DNA of 64,000 bases from Aurantiacibacter zhengii (GTDB lineage: Bacteria > Pseudomonadota > Alphaproteobacteria > Sphingomonadales > Sphingomonadaceae). The DNA is taken from assembly GCF_003584125.1 (NCBI RefSeq), contig NZ_QXFL01000008.1, positions 92,043 through 156,042 of the forward strand, given 5' to 3'. Shown one piece after another: positions 8,580-17,056 of the stretch; position 1 is the first letter of the stretch; every line of letters starts with the position of its first letter. Both the position numbers and the translations under genes were made by a program. The notes below the pieces were generated by a model. It ran no database searches and was not told the origin of the DNA. It saw only the letters and a list, made by a program, of their open reading frames with translations.

Positions 8580-9227
8580 CGTTTGCGCTCCGTGTACGTC
8601 TTTCTATGCGTGAGTGGCCGCCAACGGCAGCCAGACATGACAGAGCGCCGCCATAGCAGGGCATGGTTACCACCGTCTTATCGCGCCAGATGGAAAAGCC
8701 CGTAACGCGCCGCGGGGCGATCCACGGCAGGCCTGCGGCAGCAATATTGCGCGCGCCGATTCGATTGATTCGCGTTGCCGCACCTGGCGAGCTTTTTTTC
8801 CGCAGTTTGGTTTTTCCTCTTGCACAGCGCGGGAGTCGAGGAACATCCACGCGTCGCACCGTGTTGCTGGCGCCAGACACCGGACCGACAGCCGTGTCTG
8901 CGCGGTAAATCGGGCTTAACCCTCTTGCGCCCGAGTCCCACCTGATTCACAACAGGTGGTGGTCGGCTTGCCGGGACGACCTACTAGACCTAGATTTACA
9001 GGACAGCGCGATACGCTTCGCGCAACAGGTCCGACAATCGTTCTGGTAGGCACGGATGGCACGCACGGCCGGTGCGGCGGGGGATAAGTAATCGCCCGCC
9101 GATGCATGTGAGCAAAGTCGCTGGCAGCGTGCCCGCTTCGATTCGCTCACATTGCGGGATCAAGGCGCGGCGCGTGGGCACCCGGATGGTGTTCGTGCGT
9201 CCCACGACATTAGGGGCTAAGGGTCAG
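8580..9227. other. Gene-free region with nrdA leader repeats
   Basis: These 648 bases contain no convincing gene; short frames here lack ribosome sites and family features. The part nearest nrdA holds three inverted repeats: CCACCTG/CAGGTGG at 8938-8959, CGGCGGG/CCCGCCG at 9075-9101 and GTGAGC/GCTCAC at 9108-9150. I see no NrdR box matching the usual consensus. Confidence 0.55.
8938..8959. promoter_or_regulatory. Perfect inverted repeat upstream of nrdA
   Basis: The arms CCACCTG and CAGGTGG flank an eight-base centre ATTCACAA. The size fits a dimeric repressor site. It lies about 270 bp before the nrdA start. Its function is inferred only from position and symmetry. Confidence 0.4.
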
Positions 9228-11288
9228 ATGGAATTTCGGAACGGAGACAACGCAGCGATGGGTCTGGACGAACACACTGCCGGTGCGGCCGAAGCCAGGC
9301 CCGCCCGAACCGATACCTCGGCTACCAAATCACCTAGCAATTCATCAGGAACGAAGAGTTCCGACGAGAAAGCAGTAAGCATGGAAAAGACGGACAAGGG
9401 CAGCGAAGACCTCGTGAGTGAGGCGGCCGCCGAAGCGCTGGCACAGGCGGCGAAAACCGCGCTGAAGCCGCAGAGCGATTCGAAGACGGTGAATCCGCGC
9501 CGGTTCACGATAGAGACCGATTCCTCCCGCGACGCGAACCTCACCGATTTCGGCAAGGAAACGCTGAACGATCGCTACCTGCTGCCGAACGAGACCTATC
9601 AGGACCTGTTCGCCCGCGTGGCCGATGCCTATGCGGACGATCAGGAGCATGCGCAGCGCCTGTACGACTACATCTCCAACCTGTGGTTCATGCCCGCAAC
9701 GCCCGTCCTGTCGAACGGCGGCACCGGGCGTGGCCTGCCGATCTCGTGCTACCTCAATTCCGTTTCGGACAGCCTCGACGGTATCGTGGGCACCTGGAAC
9801 GAGAACGTGTGGCTGGCTTCCAAGGGCGGCGGCATCGGCACCTACTGGGGCAACGTGCGCGGCATTGGCGAGCCTGTTGGCCTCAACGGCAAGACCAGCG
9901 GCATCATCCCCTTCGTGCGGGTGATGGACAGCCTGACGCTGGCGATTTCGCAGGGCTCGCTGCGCCGTGGTTCGGCCGCCTGCTACATCGACGTGCACCA
10001 CCCGGAAATCGAGGAGTTCCTCGAAATCCGCAAACCCTCGGGCGACTTCAACCGCAAGGCGCTGAACCTGCACCACGGCGTGTTGCTGACCGACGAATTC
10101 ATGGAAGCGGTGCGTGCGGGCGAGAAGTTCGATCTCAAGTCGCCCAAGGATGGCTCCGTGCGCGGGCAGGTGGATGCGCGCTCGCTGTTCCAGAAGCTGG
10201 TCGAAACCCGCCTTGCCACGGGTGAGCCCTACATCGTGTTCTCCGACACGGTGAACCGCATGATGCCAAAGCACCACCGCGACCTGGGCCTGAAGGTGTC
10301 CACCTCCAACCTGTGCAGCGAAATCACCCTGCCGACCGGCGTCGATCACCTCGGCAACGATCGCACGGCGGTGTGCTGCCTCTCTTCGCTCAACCTGGAA
10401 AAGTGGGAAGAATGGAACGGCGACAAGACCTTCATCGAGGACGTGATGCGCTTCCTCGACAACGTGCTGCAGGACTATATCGACCGCGCGCCCGAAGAGA
10501 TGGCACGCGCCAAGTATTCGGCCATGCGCGAACGCAGCGTCGGCATGGGCGTGATGGGCTTCCACTCCTTCCTGCAGGCCAAGGGTATCGGTTTCGAAAG
10601 CCCGATGGCCAAGGTGTGGAACCTGAAGATGTTCAAGCACATCAATGCCAAGGCGAACGAGGCGAGCATGATGCTGGCCAAGGAACGCGGGCCCTGCCCC
10701 GATGCCGAGGAAATGGGCGCGATGGAGCGCTTCAGCTGCAAGATGGCCATCGCGCCGACCGCGTCGATCTCCATCATCTGCGGCGGCACCAGCGCCTGTA
10801 TCGAGCCGATCCCGGCCAACATCTACACACACAAGACGCTGTCGGGCAGCTTCGTGGTGAAGAACCCGTACCTGGAAAAGCTGCTCGACAAGAAGAGCAA
10901 GAACTCCACCGCGATCTGGAACTCGATCCTGGAAAAGGGCGGCTCCGTCCAGCACCTCGACTTCCTGACGCCGGAGGAAAAGGCGACGTTCAAGACCAGC
11001 TTCGAGATCGACCAGCGCTGGCTGCTCGAATTCGCCGCCGACCGGGCGCCGTTCATCGATCAGGCGCAGTCGCTCAACCTCTTCATCCCGGCGGACGTCG
11101 ACAAGTGGGACCTTGCCATGCTGCACTTCCAGGCGTGGGAGAAGGGTATCAAGTCGCTCTACTACCTGCGTTCGAAGAGCGTGCAGCGCGCAGGCTTCGC
11201 CGGCGGCGTGGAAGCGGACAACACGGGCGAACCGGCCAAGTACGAACTGCCGACGACCGACTACGACGAGTGTCTTGCGTGTCAGTAA
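9228..11288 (+). CDS. nrdA: Ribonucleoside-diphosphate reductase, alpha subunit
   Basis: The catalytic subunit of class I ribonucleotide reductase, which makes deoxyribonucleotides for DNA synthesis. Active-site features: Cys in PISCYLNS, the N-x-C-x-E motif of the radical Cys in NLCSEITLP, the partner Cys in AVCCLSSLN, the PTASISIICGG loop, the tyrosine pair in KSLYYLRSK, and the C-terminal redox tail ending CLACQ. The N-terminus before the alpha-helical domain is low-complexity (Ser/Lys/Ala), and no ATP-cone is visible. The ATG at 9228 follows AAGGG; 9258 is an alternative with GGAGA. The longer frame from 9072 runs through the leader repeats and is disfavoured. nrdB is about 5.8 kb downstream. 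Confidence 0.95.
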   Translation: MEFRNGDNAAMGLDEHTAGAAEARPARTDTSATKSPSNSSGTKSSDEKAVSMEKTDKGSEDLVSEAAAEALAQAAKTALKPQSDSKTVNPRRFTIETDSSRDANLTDFGKETLNDRYLLPNETYQDLFARVADAYADDQEHAQRLYDYISNLWFMPATPVLSNGGTGRGLPISCYLNSVSDSLDGIVGTWNENVWLASKGGGIGTYWGNVRGIGEPVGLNGKTSGIIPFVRVMDSLTLAISQGSLRRGSAACYIDVHHPEIEEFLEIRKPSGDFNRKALNLHHGVLLTDEFMEAVRAGEKFDLKSPKDGSVRGQVDARSLFQKLVETRLATGEPYIVFSDTVNRMMPKHHRDLGLKVSTSNLCSEITLPTGVDHLGNDRTAVCCLSSLNLEKWEEWNGDKTFIEDVMRFLDNVLQDYIDRAPEEMARAKYSAMRERSVGMGVMGFHSFLQAKGIGFESPMAKVWNLKMFKHINAKANEASMMLAKERGPCPDAEEMGAMERFSCKMAIAPTASISIICGGTSACIEPIPANIYTHKTLSGSFVVKNPYLEKLLDKKSKNSTAIWNSILEKGGSVQHLDFLTPEEKATFKTSFEIDQRWLLEFAADRAPFIDQAQSLNLFIPADVDKWDLAMLHFQAWEKGIKSLYYLRSKSVQRAGFAGGVEADNTGEPAKYELPTTDYDECLACQ

Positions 11289-11301
11289 AAGGGGTGCTGC
11301 C

Positions 11302-11673
11302 ATGGGCTGGATGCCGATCTTTGCCGGTTCCCTCGCCTTTGGCGTAACAAACCTGTTGCTGGTCGTATCGCTTTACCGCCCGGTCGGCGATCTGCCCGGC
11401 ACTGGCATGGCCGTCCTCCATCCGCTCTTTGGCTTCGCGGTCTACGTCTTGCTCGCCGTTCTTCTGTTCGACTGGACGGCGCGGAAGATGGGCAATGCAT
11501 GGCAGGCTGCGCTGGCGCTGGGTCTAGCGCAATTCCTGCTGGTCAACGTCGATCTTGTCCTGCGCGGGGAGCGGGCGGTGCTAACCGCCGCGATGAGTAC
11601 GATCGTGATGGTCGTCAGCTGGACTGCGCTGGCCGCCGCCTGGAACATGGCGTCAAAGAAGACAAGATCGTGA
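11302..11673 (+). CDS. Four-helix membrane protein
   Basis: 123 aa with four predicted membrane segments (from WMPIFAGSLAFGV, VLHPLFGFAVYVLL, ALALGLAQFLLVNV and STIVMVVSWTALAA). It starts 13 bp after nrdA with an AAAAGGGG ribosome site, so it could be cotranscribed. Its stop overlaps the GTG start of the next gene (GTGA), indicating translational coupling. No family recognised. Confidence 0.7.
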   Translation: MGWMPIFAGSLAFGVTNLLLVVSLYRPVGDLPGTGMAVLHPLFGFAVYVLLAVLLFDWTARKMGNAWQAALALGLAQFLLVNVDLVLRGERAVLTAAMSTIVMVVSWTALAAAWNMASKKTRS

Positions 11674-11969
11674 TTCTGTCTACCGCACGCCTGGCGCGGG
11701 TTCTTCCTGCTCTCGCCCTGGCAACGCTCCTCTCTGCCTGCGCCAGCCAGATCGACGCGGGCGTCGTTCCAGAGGGCGCGGGGCCGGGCTTCTGGTGGGG
11801 CCTGTGGCACGGGTTCGTCTTCCCCTTCGCCTTCGTCGGTTCACTCTTCAACAACGAGATCGCCGTCTACGCCGTGCCCAATTCGGGCGGGTGGTACGAT
11901 TTCGGTTTCTTCCTCGGCATCACCGTGCTGGGCGGGGGCAGTGTCTTCGGATCGAAGAAACGCAAGTAA
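11670..11969 (+). CDS. Small lipoprotein, GFWWGLWHG family
   Basis: 99 aa with a GTG start overlapping the preceding stop. A signal segment ends in the lipobox LLSAC at about residues 19-23. The rest has a conserved-looking core GFWWGLWHGFVFPFAF, SLFNNEIAVYAV, GGWYDFGFFLGI and a Gly-rich end followed by KKRK. I recognise this sequence type as a widespread hypothetical protein but know no function. The aromatic segments suggest association with the membrane beyond the lipid anchor. Confidence 0.75.
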   Translation: MILSTARLARVLPALALATLLSACASQIDAGVVPEGAGPGFWWGLWHGFVFPFAFVGSLFNNEIAVYAVPNSGGWYDFGFFLGITVLGGGSVFGSKKRK

Positions 11970-12037
11970 TTCCTCTTTATTTTCTCTCGCGGCTGGATAA
12001 TCTACATTTCGGGTAGAGGGTTCTTCGGGGGAATTTC

Positions 12038-14968
12038 ATGACGCGCTATTTGGCGGCAACGCGCGCCGGGCTGATGCTGGCGGCAGCGATGCTTGCTGCG
12101 CCCGCTTTGGCGCAGGAGGATGCGGCAGAAGCGCCCCCCGAAGCCGCGCCGCCTGCCGATGCCCCGCTGGCAGAACGCATCCAGTACTGGGCCGATGCGG
12201 ACCGCGATGGCGATCCTGCGGCAGCGCTGGCAGCGCTGATGGCCTTACAGACCGAAGTCGAGGCCGACCCCTCCGCCGTGTCTGCGCGCCAGCGTGGCGA
12301 GCTTCTGGCGATGATCGGCGTTGCCCACTACGCCCAGCAGCAGATGGACGATGCCGCGCTGTGGTTCGACCGCGCCGAGGCTGCTTATGCCGAGGATGGC
12401 AACGCACCCGACAAGGTGGCGGAAATGGCGATCAACCGCGCCGTGCTGATGCGCCGCGCGAACCGGCTGGGCGAGGCGGAGGAAGCCGCCCGTCTTGCGC
12501 TTGCCATCCGGCAGGATCTGTATGACGAGCCGCACGAGGAAGTGGCTTCCGCGCTCGGCACGCTGGGCAACGTGCTCTATTCCTCCGGACGGTACGAGGA
12601 GTCGCTGGACCTGATGCGGCAGGCGCTGGACGAGCAGCGCGCTGCCGGGCCGGACGATGCCTTCGAGATCATCAAGCGCCTCGACAGCCTGGCCTCGCTG
12701 CTGGACGAGACCGGCCGCGATACCGAAGCGCTGCGCGTGGCGCGCGAATCCGAAGCGCTCGCCCGCGCTCACCTGGGGCGCGACCATGCGTGGTACGGCT
12801 ATGTCCTCAACACGCTGGGACAGGTGCTGCTGGACCTCACGCTTTATGGCGAGGCGATACCGGTCATCCGGGAAACGCTGGACGTGCGCCGCCAGCAGCT
12901 GGGGCCGGAGCATCCCTATACCGCTGCCTCGCAAATGGTCCTCGCCGTGGCGCTGGAGGAAACCGGGCACCTGCGCGAAGCAAGCGCGCTGTCGGGCGCG
13001 GCGACGGAAATTCTCGAGCAGCACCGGGATCTGATGGACCCCAACACGCTGGCAGGCTTCCTGCGGACGCGGGCGCGGCTGGCGGCCTCGCTGGGCGAGT
13101 GGGACCTTTACGCCCAGCGCATTGCCGATGCGGAACCGGTGCTGGCCGAGATGCTGGATTCGCAAAATCCCGCGCTGGCGATTTTCCATATCGATCACGC
13201 CTACCAGCTCTACCGCCGCGGCGAGACGGACGCCGCCCGCGAATTGGCGGAGCGCTGGGTGCCTATCCTCGCCCAGAAGCTGATCCCTGCCAATAACGAT
13301 CGCGTCTTTGGCGAGTTGCTGCTTGCGCGCCTGCGCCAACTGGACGGTGATGCCGCGTCACAGGGCGACGCGCTGTGGCAAACGGTCGATCCGGTCGCGG
13401 CCCAGCTTGTGGCCAAGCTTTCCGATGTACGCGCCGCAGACCGCGATATTGCGCGGCAGGCAAGCGCGAATTCGGCAGCCATGCTGCTGTACCTCGAAAC
13501 CGCGCTGGATGCGGGTGACGAGGATCGTGCCTTTGGCGCTGTGCAGATCCTCACCCTGTCGGAACTCGCGCTCACCCAGGGCCGCGCGACCGATGAGCGC
13601 GGCGGAGGGGAAAGCGAGGCTTTCGCCCTCCATCGCCAACTGGTCGATACCAACCGGCGGCTGCGGCTGGTGGAGCGGCGTATCGCGCTGGAGCTGTCGG
13701 CAGACAGCGAGGAAGGCGCGGCCGAAGCGCTCGACGCCCAGCGCGCGCAGCTGGACGCGCTGGCCGGGGAACTGCTGGCAACCCTCGTCGCCGATCATCC
13801 CGACTTCATCGCCCGTATCCGGCCGCAGCCCATCTCTCTCGAACGGCTGCGCCAGTCGCTGGGGGAGGGCGAACTGGTCACCATTCCGGTGGAGACAACG
13901 TTCGGCAGCTGGGTGGTGCAGGTCGATGGCCGTGGCATGGTGTGGACTTCGGTCGACGGCGAAAGCCTGCGCGCCAACGTGGCCGCGCTGCGCGACGCGG
14001 TCGCTCCCGACAGCGACCTCGGCGCTTTTCCGGCAGAGGCCGCTCACGCGCTTTTCAAACAGCTGTTTCCCAGTGGGCTGGGCGATCACCGGCAGGTATT
14101 CCTCTACGGCGGCCAGTCGCTGGCGAGCTTGCCGCTGGCGATGCTGCTGACCGGGGAGGCGCGCGGCGACCTTGCCGGGGCACCATGGCTGGTGCGCGAT
14201 GCTGCCTCGCAGGTCATCGGCAATCTTGCCGTGTTCGCAGCAGGGCGGGCGCAGGGGCCGCTTCGTGCCGGGGACATCTCGACCTTTGCCGGAATCGGCG
14301 GCGCGGAACTGCCGGGTGAGGCTGGAGGCGAAGTGCAGCTTGCCGGTCTGTTCCGCTCTGGCCGACCGGCGGCAGACAGCATTGCGGACCTGCCCCCGCT
14401 CGTCACCGCCGATGCCGAATTGCAGGCCCTGGCCGATGCCCTTCCCGGCGACGACGTGCTGCTTGTGGGCAGCGATGCAGCGGAAGAAAACTTCAAGCGG
14501 GCCGACCTTTCCGGGGCGCGCGTGATCGCCTTTGCCACCCATGGCCTGGTTGCAGGAGAGCTACGCAACCTGTGGGAGCCCGCGCTGCTGCTGGGCACCT
14601 TGGACAAGGACAGCGGCGAAGACGGGCTGCTGGGCGCGAGCGAGATTGCCCGGCTCAAGCTGGACGCAGACTGGGTTATCCTGTCCGCCTGCAACACCGC
14701 CGCCGGTGCCGATGGCGGCGCGCCGGTCTATTCCGGCCTGGCGACGGCCTTTGCCCAGGCCGGTGCGCGCAGCCTGATGCTGAGCCACTGGCGCGTGCGC
14801 GACGATGTCGCCTCCGTGCTGAGCGTGGAGACGGTGCGCGGCGCGGCCAGCGGCCTGTCACGGGCAGAGGCCTTGCGCCAGGCGCAACTGGCGCTGATGT
14901 CTCGTCCCGACATTGCCGACGCCGCGCACCCGGCAATCTGGGCACCGTTCGTGATCCTGGAGAACTAG
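12038..14968 (+). CDS. Secreted TPR-repeat CHAT-domain protein
   Basis: 976 aa. Residues 1-26 are a signal peptide (LAAPALAQ). Residues about 45-480 are a run of tetratricopeptide helices, then a coiled-coil-like linker (LVDTNRRLRLVERRIALEL), and from about 600 to the end a CHAT domain, the caspase-HetF-associated peptidase fold. The catalytic dyad is intact: His835 in FATHG and Cys885 in LSACNTA. In bacteria most CHAT proteins are proteases in stress, death or defence systems; this one carries an export signal, which points to the periplasm. It stands alone, with no gasdermin, CRISPR or toxin gene beside it. Its stop overlaps the stop of the convergent NAT gene. Confidence 0.9.
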   Translation: MTRYLAATRAGLMLAAAMLAAPALAQEDAAEAPPEAAPPADAPLAERIQYWADADRDGDPAAALAALMALQTEVEADPSAVSARQRGELLAMIGVAHYAQQQMDDAALWFDRAEAAYAEDGNAPDKVAEMAINRAVLMRRANRLGEAEEAARLALAIRQDLYDEPHEEVASALGTLGNVLYSSGRYEESLDLMRQALDEQRAAGPDDAFEIIKRLDSLASLLDETGRDTEALRVARESEALARAHLGRDHAWYGYVLNTLGQVLLDLTLYGEAIPVIRETLDVRRQQLGPEHPYTAASQMVLAVALEETGHLREASALSGAATEILEQHRDLMDPNTLAGFLRTRARLAASLGEWDLYAQRIADAEPVLAEMLDSQNPALAIFHIDHAYQLYRRGETDAARELAERWVPILAQKLIPANNDRVFGELLLARLRQLDGDAASQGDALWQTVDPVAAQLVAKLSDVRAADRDIARQASANSAAMLLYLETALDAGDEDRAFGAVQILTLSELALTQGRATDERGGGESEAFALHRQLVDTNRRLRLVERRIALELSADSEEGAAEALDAQRAQLDALAGELLATLVADHPDFIARIRPQPISLERLRQSLGEGELVTIPVETTFGSWVVQVDGRGMVWTSVDGESLRANVAALRDAVAPDSDLGAFPAEAAHALFKQLFPSGLGDHRQVFLYGGQSLASLPLAMLLTGEARGDLAGAPWLVRDAASQVIGNLAVFAAGRAQGPLRAGDISTFAGIGGAELPGEAGGEVQLAGLFRSGRPAADSIADLPPLVTADAELQALADALPGDDVLLVGSDAAEENFKRADLSGARVIAFATHGLVAGELRNLWEPALLLGTLDKDSGEDGLLGASEIARLKLDADWVILSACNTAAGADGGAPVYSGLATAFAQAGARSLMLSHWRVRDDVASVLSVETVRGAASGLSRAEALRQAQLALMSRPDIADAAHPAIWAPFVILEN

Positions 14969-15831
14969 AACAGCGCGAGGCGGCCTATCTCTGCGCTGTC
15001 CAGCGAAAGGCCGAACCGTTCTTGCAGAACCGCGGCGTATTGCGCAGGCGTTTCCAGCGTCAGGCGCTCGGCGTCGTGCCCCATGCGCCACACGGTCAGC
15101 TTGCGGTCCACAAGGCTGGTGAACCCATCGGGCAGGCACAGGCTGATTACGGTCGCATTGGTGAAACGCGAGGTTGGATGGGTGGCGGCCCAGTGGTTGC
15201 CCAGCGCGAGGTCGGCATCGGCCACTTGCGCGGTGTCGAAAGCGAATTGCGGCTCCCACGCATCGTCGCTGGCCGCGCGGCCATCGGTGGCGAGGCGCGG
15301 TCCCTTGCGTTCCAACAGCCAACTGCCCGGCAGATCGCCATCGCTGCCGATGCGGGTGAGGCGATGCTCCGCCCCGTCGCCGGACATCGCCCGGGCACCA
15401 TCGGCCAGCAGCATGGGCGGCGCATAGGCGCCGCCAAAGCCCGCATCGGCGATCCATTGCTCGCCCGCAAAATCTACCAGCACCAGGCAGTGGGTACGCG
15501 GGGTAGGTGCAGGCGGACTGCCCAGCAGCACGCGCGCCAGCAGCAGGCGATTGGCGAAACCCAGCGCGGACAGCATGTCGGCCAGCAAGCGGTTGTGTTC
15601 AAAGCAGTATCCGCCCCGCTTGGCGGTGACCAGCTTGGCAAAGGCACTGGACGTATCGCAGGCAATGCCGCGTCCCAGACGGACATCCAGGTTCTCGAAC
15701 GGGATCGAGCGTCGGTGCGCGGCCTGCACCATGGCGAGGCCTGCCGGACCGGTCTCTGGCGGTTCGGACAGGCCGATGCGGGCGAGGTAGGCCGACTTCT
15801 GCGGTTCGGAAGGCTTCTGCTGGGTGGACAT
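14965..15831 (-). CDS. Arylamine N-acetyltransferase
   Basis: 288 aa, a cytosolic NAT that moves an acetyl group from acetyl-CoA to arylamines or hydrazines through a thioester. The catalytic triad is in place: Cys76 (RGGYCFEHN), His114 (RTHCLVL) and Asp129 (IADAGFG), close to the usual 69/107/122 spacing. The RSIPFENLD motif near residue 41 is also typical. The chosen ATG at 15831 (MSTQQKP) is the last one before the conserved domain; upstream codons in frame are not conserved-looking. Tail-to-tail overlap with the CHAT gene. Confidence 0.93.
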   Translation of the reverse strand: MSTQQKPSEPQKSAYLARIGLSEPPETGPAGLAMVQAAHRRSIPFENLDVRLGRGIACDTSSAFAKLVTAKRGGYCFEHNRLLADMLSALGFANRLLLARVLLGSPPAPTPRTHCLVLVDFAGEQWIADAGFGGAYAPPMLLADGARAMSGDGAEHRLTRIGSDGDLPGSWLLERKGPRLATDGRAASDDAWEPQFAFDTAQVADADLALGNHWAATHPTSRFTNATVISLCLPDGFTSLVDRKLTVWRMGHDAERLTLETPAQYAAVLQERFGLSLDSAEIGRLALF

Positions 15832-15998
15832 GAACACGCCATAGGGCAGCCGCGCGTGCGCGACAATTTGCCTCTTGTCCCGGGTGCGCGTCTGCGTGCA
15901 AGCCCCTGAAAGGTCTGATGTTCTGCAAATGAGATCCGCAATATATCCGGGCGCGCGGTAAGGTGATGCTAACCAATTGCGCCCTATAGGCTGCAACC

Positions 15999-16304
15999 AT
16001 GAAACAGCGCGGCAACAACCGGTATCCGACGCACTACGGCTACGGCGAAATCAAGGTTTCGCGGTATTTCGTGCTGTACCTATCGCAGATTGCGTGGGTC
16101 TTACTGGGGGTATACCTCTATTCCGGCGCATACTGGCCAAGCACCTGCATGCCGGAAAACCTGCTGGAAATTTATGCCTGCTCCATGCGCCTGCCCGAAG
16201 ATGGCGGAGGCTGGCGCGAAGCTGCGCTGCTCACATGGCTGTGGGCAACGCCGATCCTCGTAATGCTGGAAATTTCACGCCGCTGGGGCCAGTCGAAGGA
16301 CTGA
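15999..16304 (+). CDS. Small membrane protein
   Basis: 101 aa with two membrane segments (about residues 24-45, FVLYLSQIAWVLLGVYLY, and 78-92, LLTWLWATPILVMLE). The loop between holds two Cys (STCMPE, YACSMR) that could form a periplasmic disulfide. It is divergent from NAT. No family recognised. Confidence 0.65.
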   Translation: MKQRGNNRYPTHYGYGEIKVSRYFVLYLSQIAWVLLGVYLYSGAYWPSTCMPENLLEIYACSMRLPEDGGGWREAALLTWLWATPILVMLEISRRWGQSKD

Positions 16305-16321
16305 GCGAGGTAGCGCCGCGC

Positions 16322-16603
16322 TCAGTCCGCGTCGTCGTCCAGCTTTTCCTCGCGCTTTTTCGAGGCATCGCCGTATCCGCGATCTTCCGCGTCCTGCGCG
16401 CCCGTGCCAAGCCCCTGATCGGACTGCTGCGCAGCCTGCTGGCGTCGCTCTTCCGTATCCTTGGGGCGTGCCTGATTTTCCATCTGCGCACCCGCCTGCT
16501 TCGCCTCGGTCATGACGGCCGGTGCGGGCGTTTGCTGGATCTTCTGGTTCTGCACGGGCGGCGTGGTGCCCGAATAACGGTCGTTTCCGGTCTGCTGGTT
16601 CAT
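16322..16603 (-). CDS. Disordered Gln/Glu-rich protein
   Basis: 93 aa without hydrophobic core: an N-terminal MNQQTGNDRYSG, Pro/Gln-rich middle and a strongly charged tail (KKREEKLDDDAD). Probably cytosolic and disordered. The ATG at 16603 is the last one in frame; no strong ribosome site. It is followed in the same orientation by a similar charged protein upstream at 16659-16871, with which it may form an operon. Function unknown. Confidence 0.5.
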   Translation of the reverse strand: MNQQTGNDRYSGTTPPVQNQKIQQTPAPAVMTEAKQAGAQMENQARPKDTEERRQQAAQQSDQGLGTGAQDAEDRGYGDASKKREEKLDDDAD

Positions 16604-16658
16604 GGGGGCGTTCTTTCTGAATGAGGGGCGGTGGATGTGGGGGGTATCCCCACAAGCC

Positions 16659-16871
16659 CTAGCCGCTGGTGCGTTCTGCGGGATCGTACTGCGACTGGCG
16701 CGCGGCATCGTCGCGCTCGGTCTTGGTGGCTTTCTTCTCCTCGGCCTTTTCGCGGGCAATGGCCTCGCGGCGGACTTCGTCCTCCTTGGGACCGGTGCGC
16801 TCGGCGCTGCCGGGTTCGTTGCCTTGCTTCAATGTGACATCGCGGGAATCGCGGGGTTCGTACTCGCCCAT
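16659..16871 (-). CDS. Small charged protein
   Basis: 70 aa, highly charged and hydrophilic (REAIAREKAEEKKATKTERDD), likely helical or disordered. The start at 16871 has a consensus AGGAGG site eight bases upstream, which strongly supports translation. It reads into the gene at 16322-16603. No family recognised. Confidence 0.65.
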   Translation of the reverse strand: MGEYEPRDSRDVTLKQGNEPGSAERTGPKEDEVRREAIAREKAEEKKATKTERDDAARQSQYDPAERTSG

Positions 16872-16968
16872 GGCGGGCCTCCTGGTGTAAAGTGCGTTCA
16901 CGTAATCAACACCCACGCCAGCCCTTGCGTTCCGCGCCCCGCCGCCCGCCAGCCGCCGGTTACCGGAT

Positions 16969-16977
16969 TTATCCACG
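16969..16977 (+). promoter_or_regulatory. DnaA-box-like site upstream of nrdB
   Basis: TTATCCACG matches the DnaA box TTATCCACA at eight of nine positions and lies 80 bp before the nrdB start. DnaA control of nrd genes is known in other bacteria; here the role is inferred. Confidence 0.35.
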
Positions 16978-17056
16978 ACACAAAGGTCAGGCTTGCTATC
17001 GAATCGGGTTAATGATTCCCTATGTAGGACATTCGCACACAAGCCGGAGATACCAG

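Noticed and set aside
9345..11303. 652-codon reverse frame opposite nrdA
   Set aside because: Antisense to conserved nrdA catalytic motifs; composition typical of a shadow.
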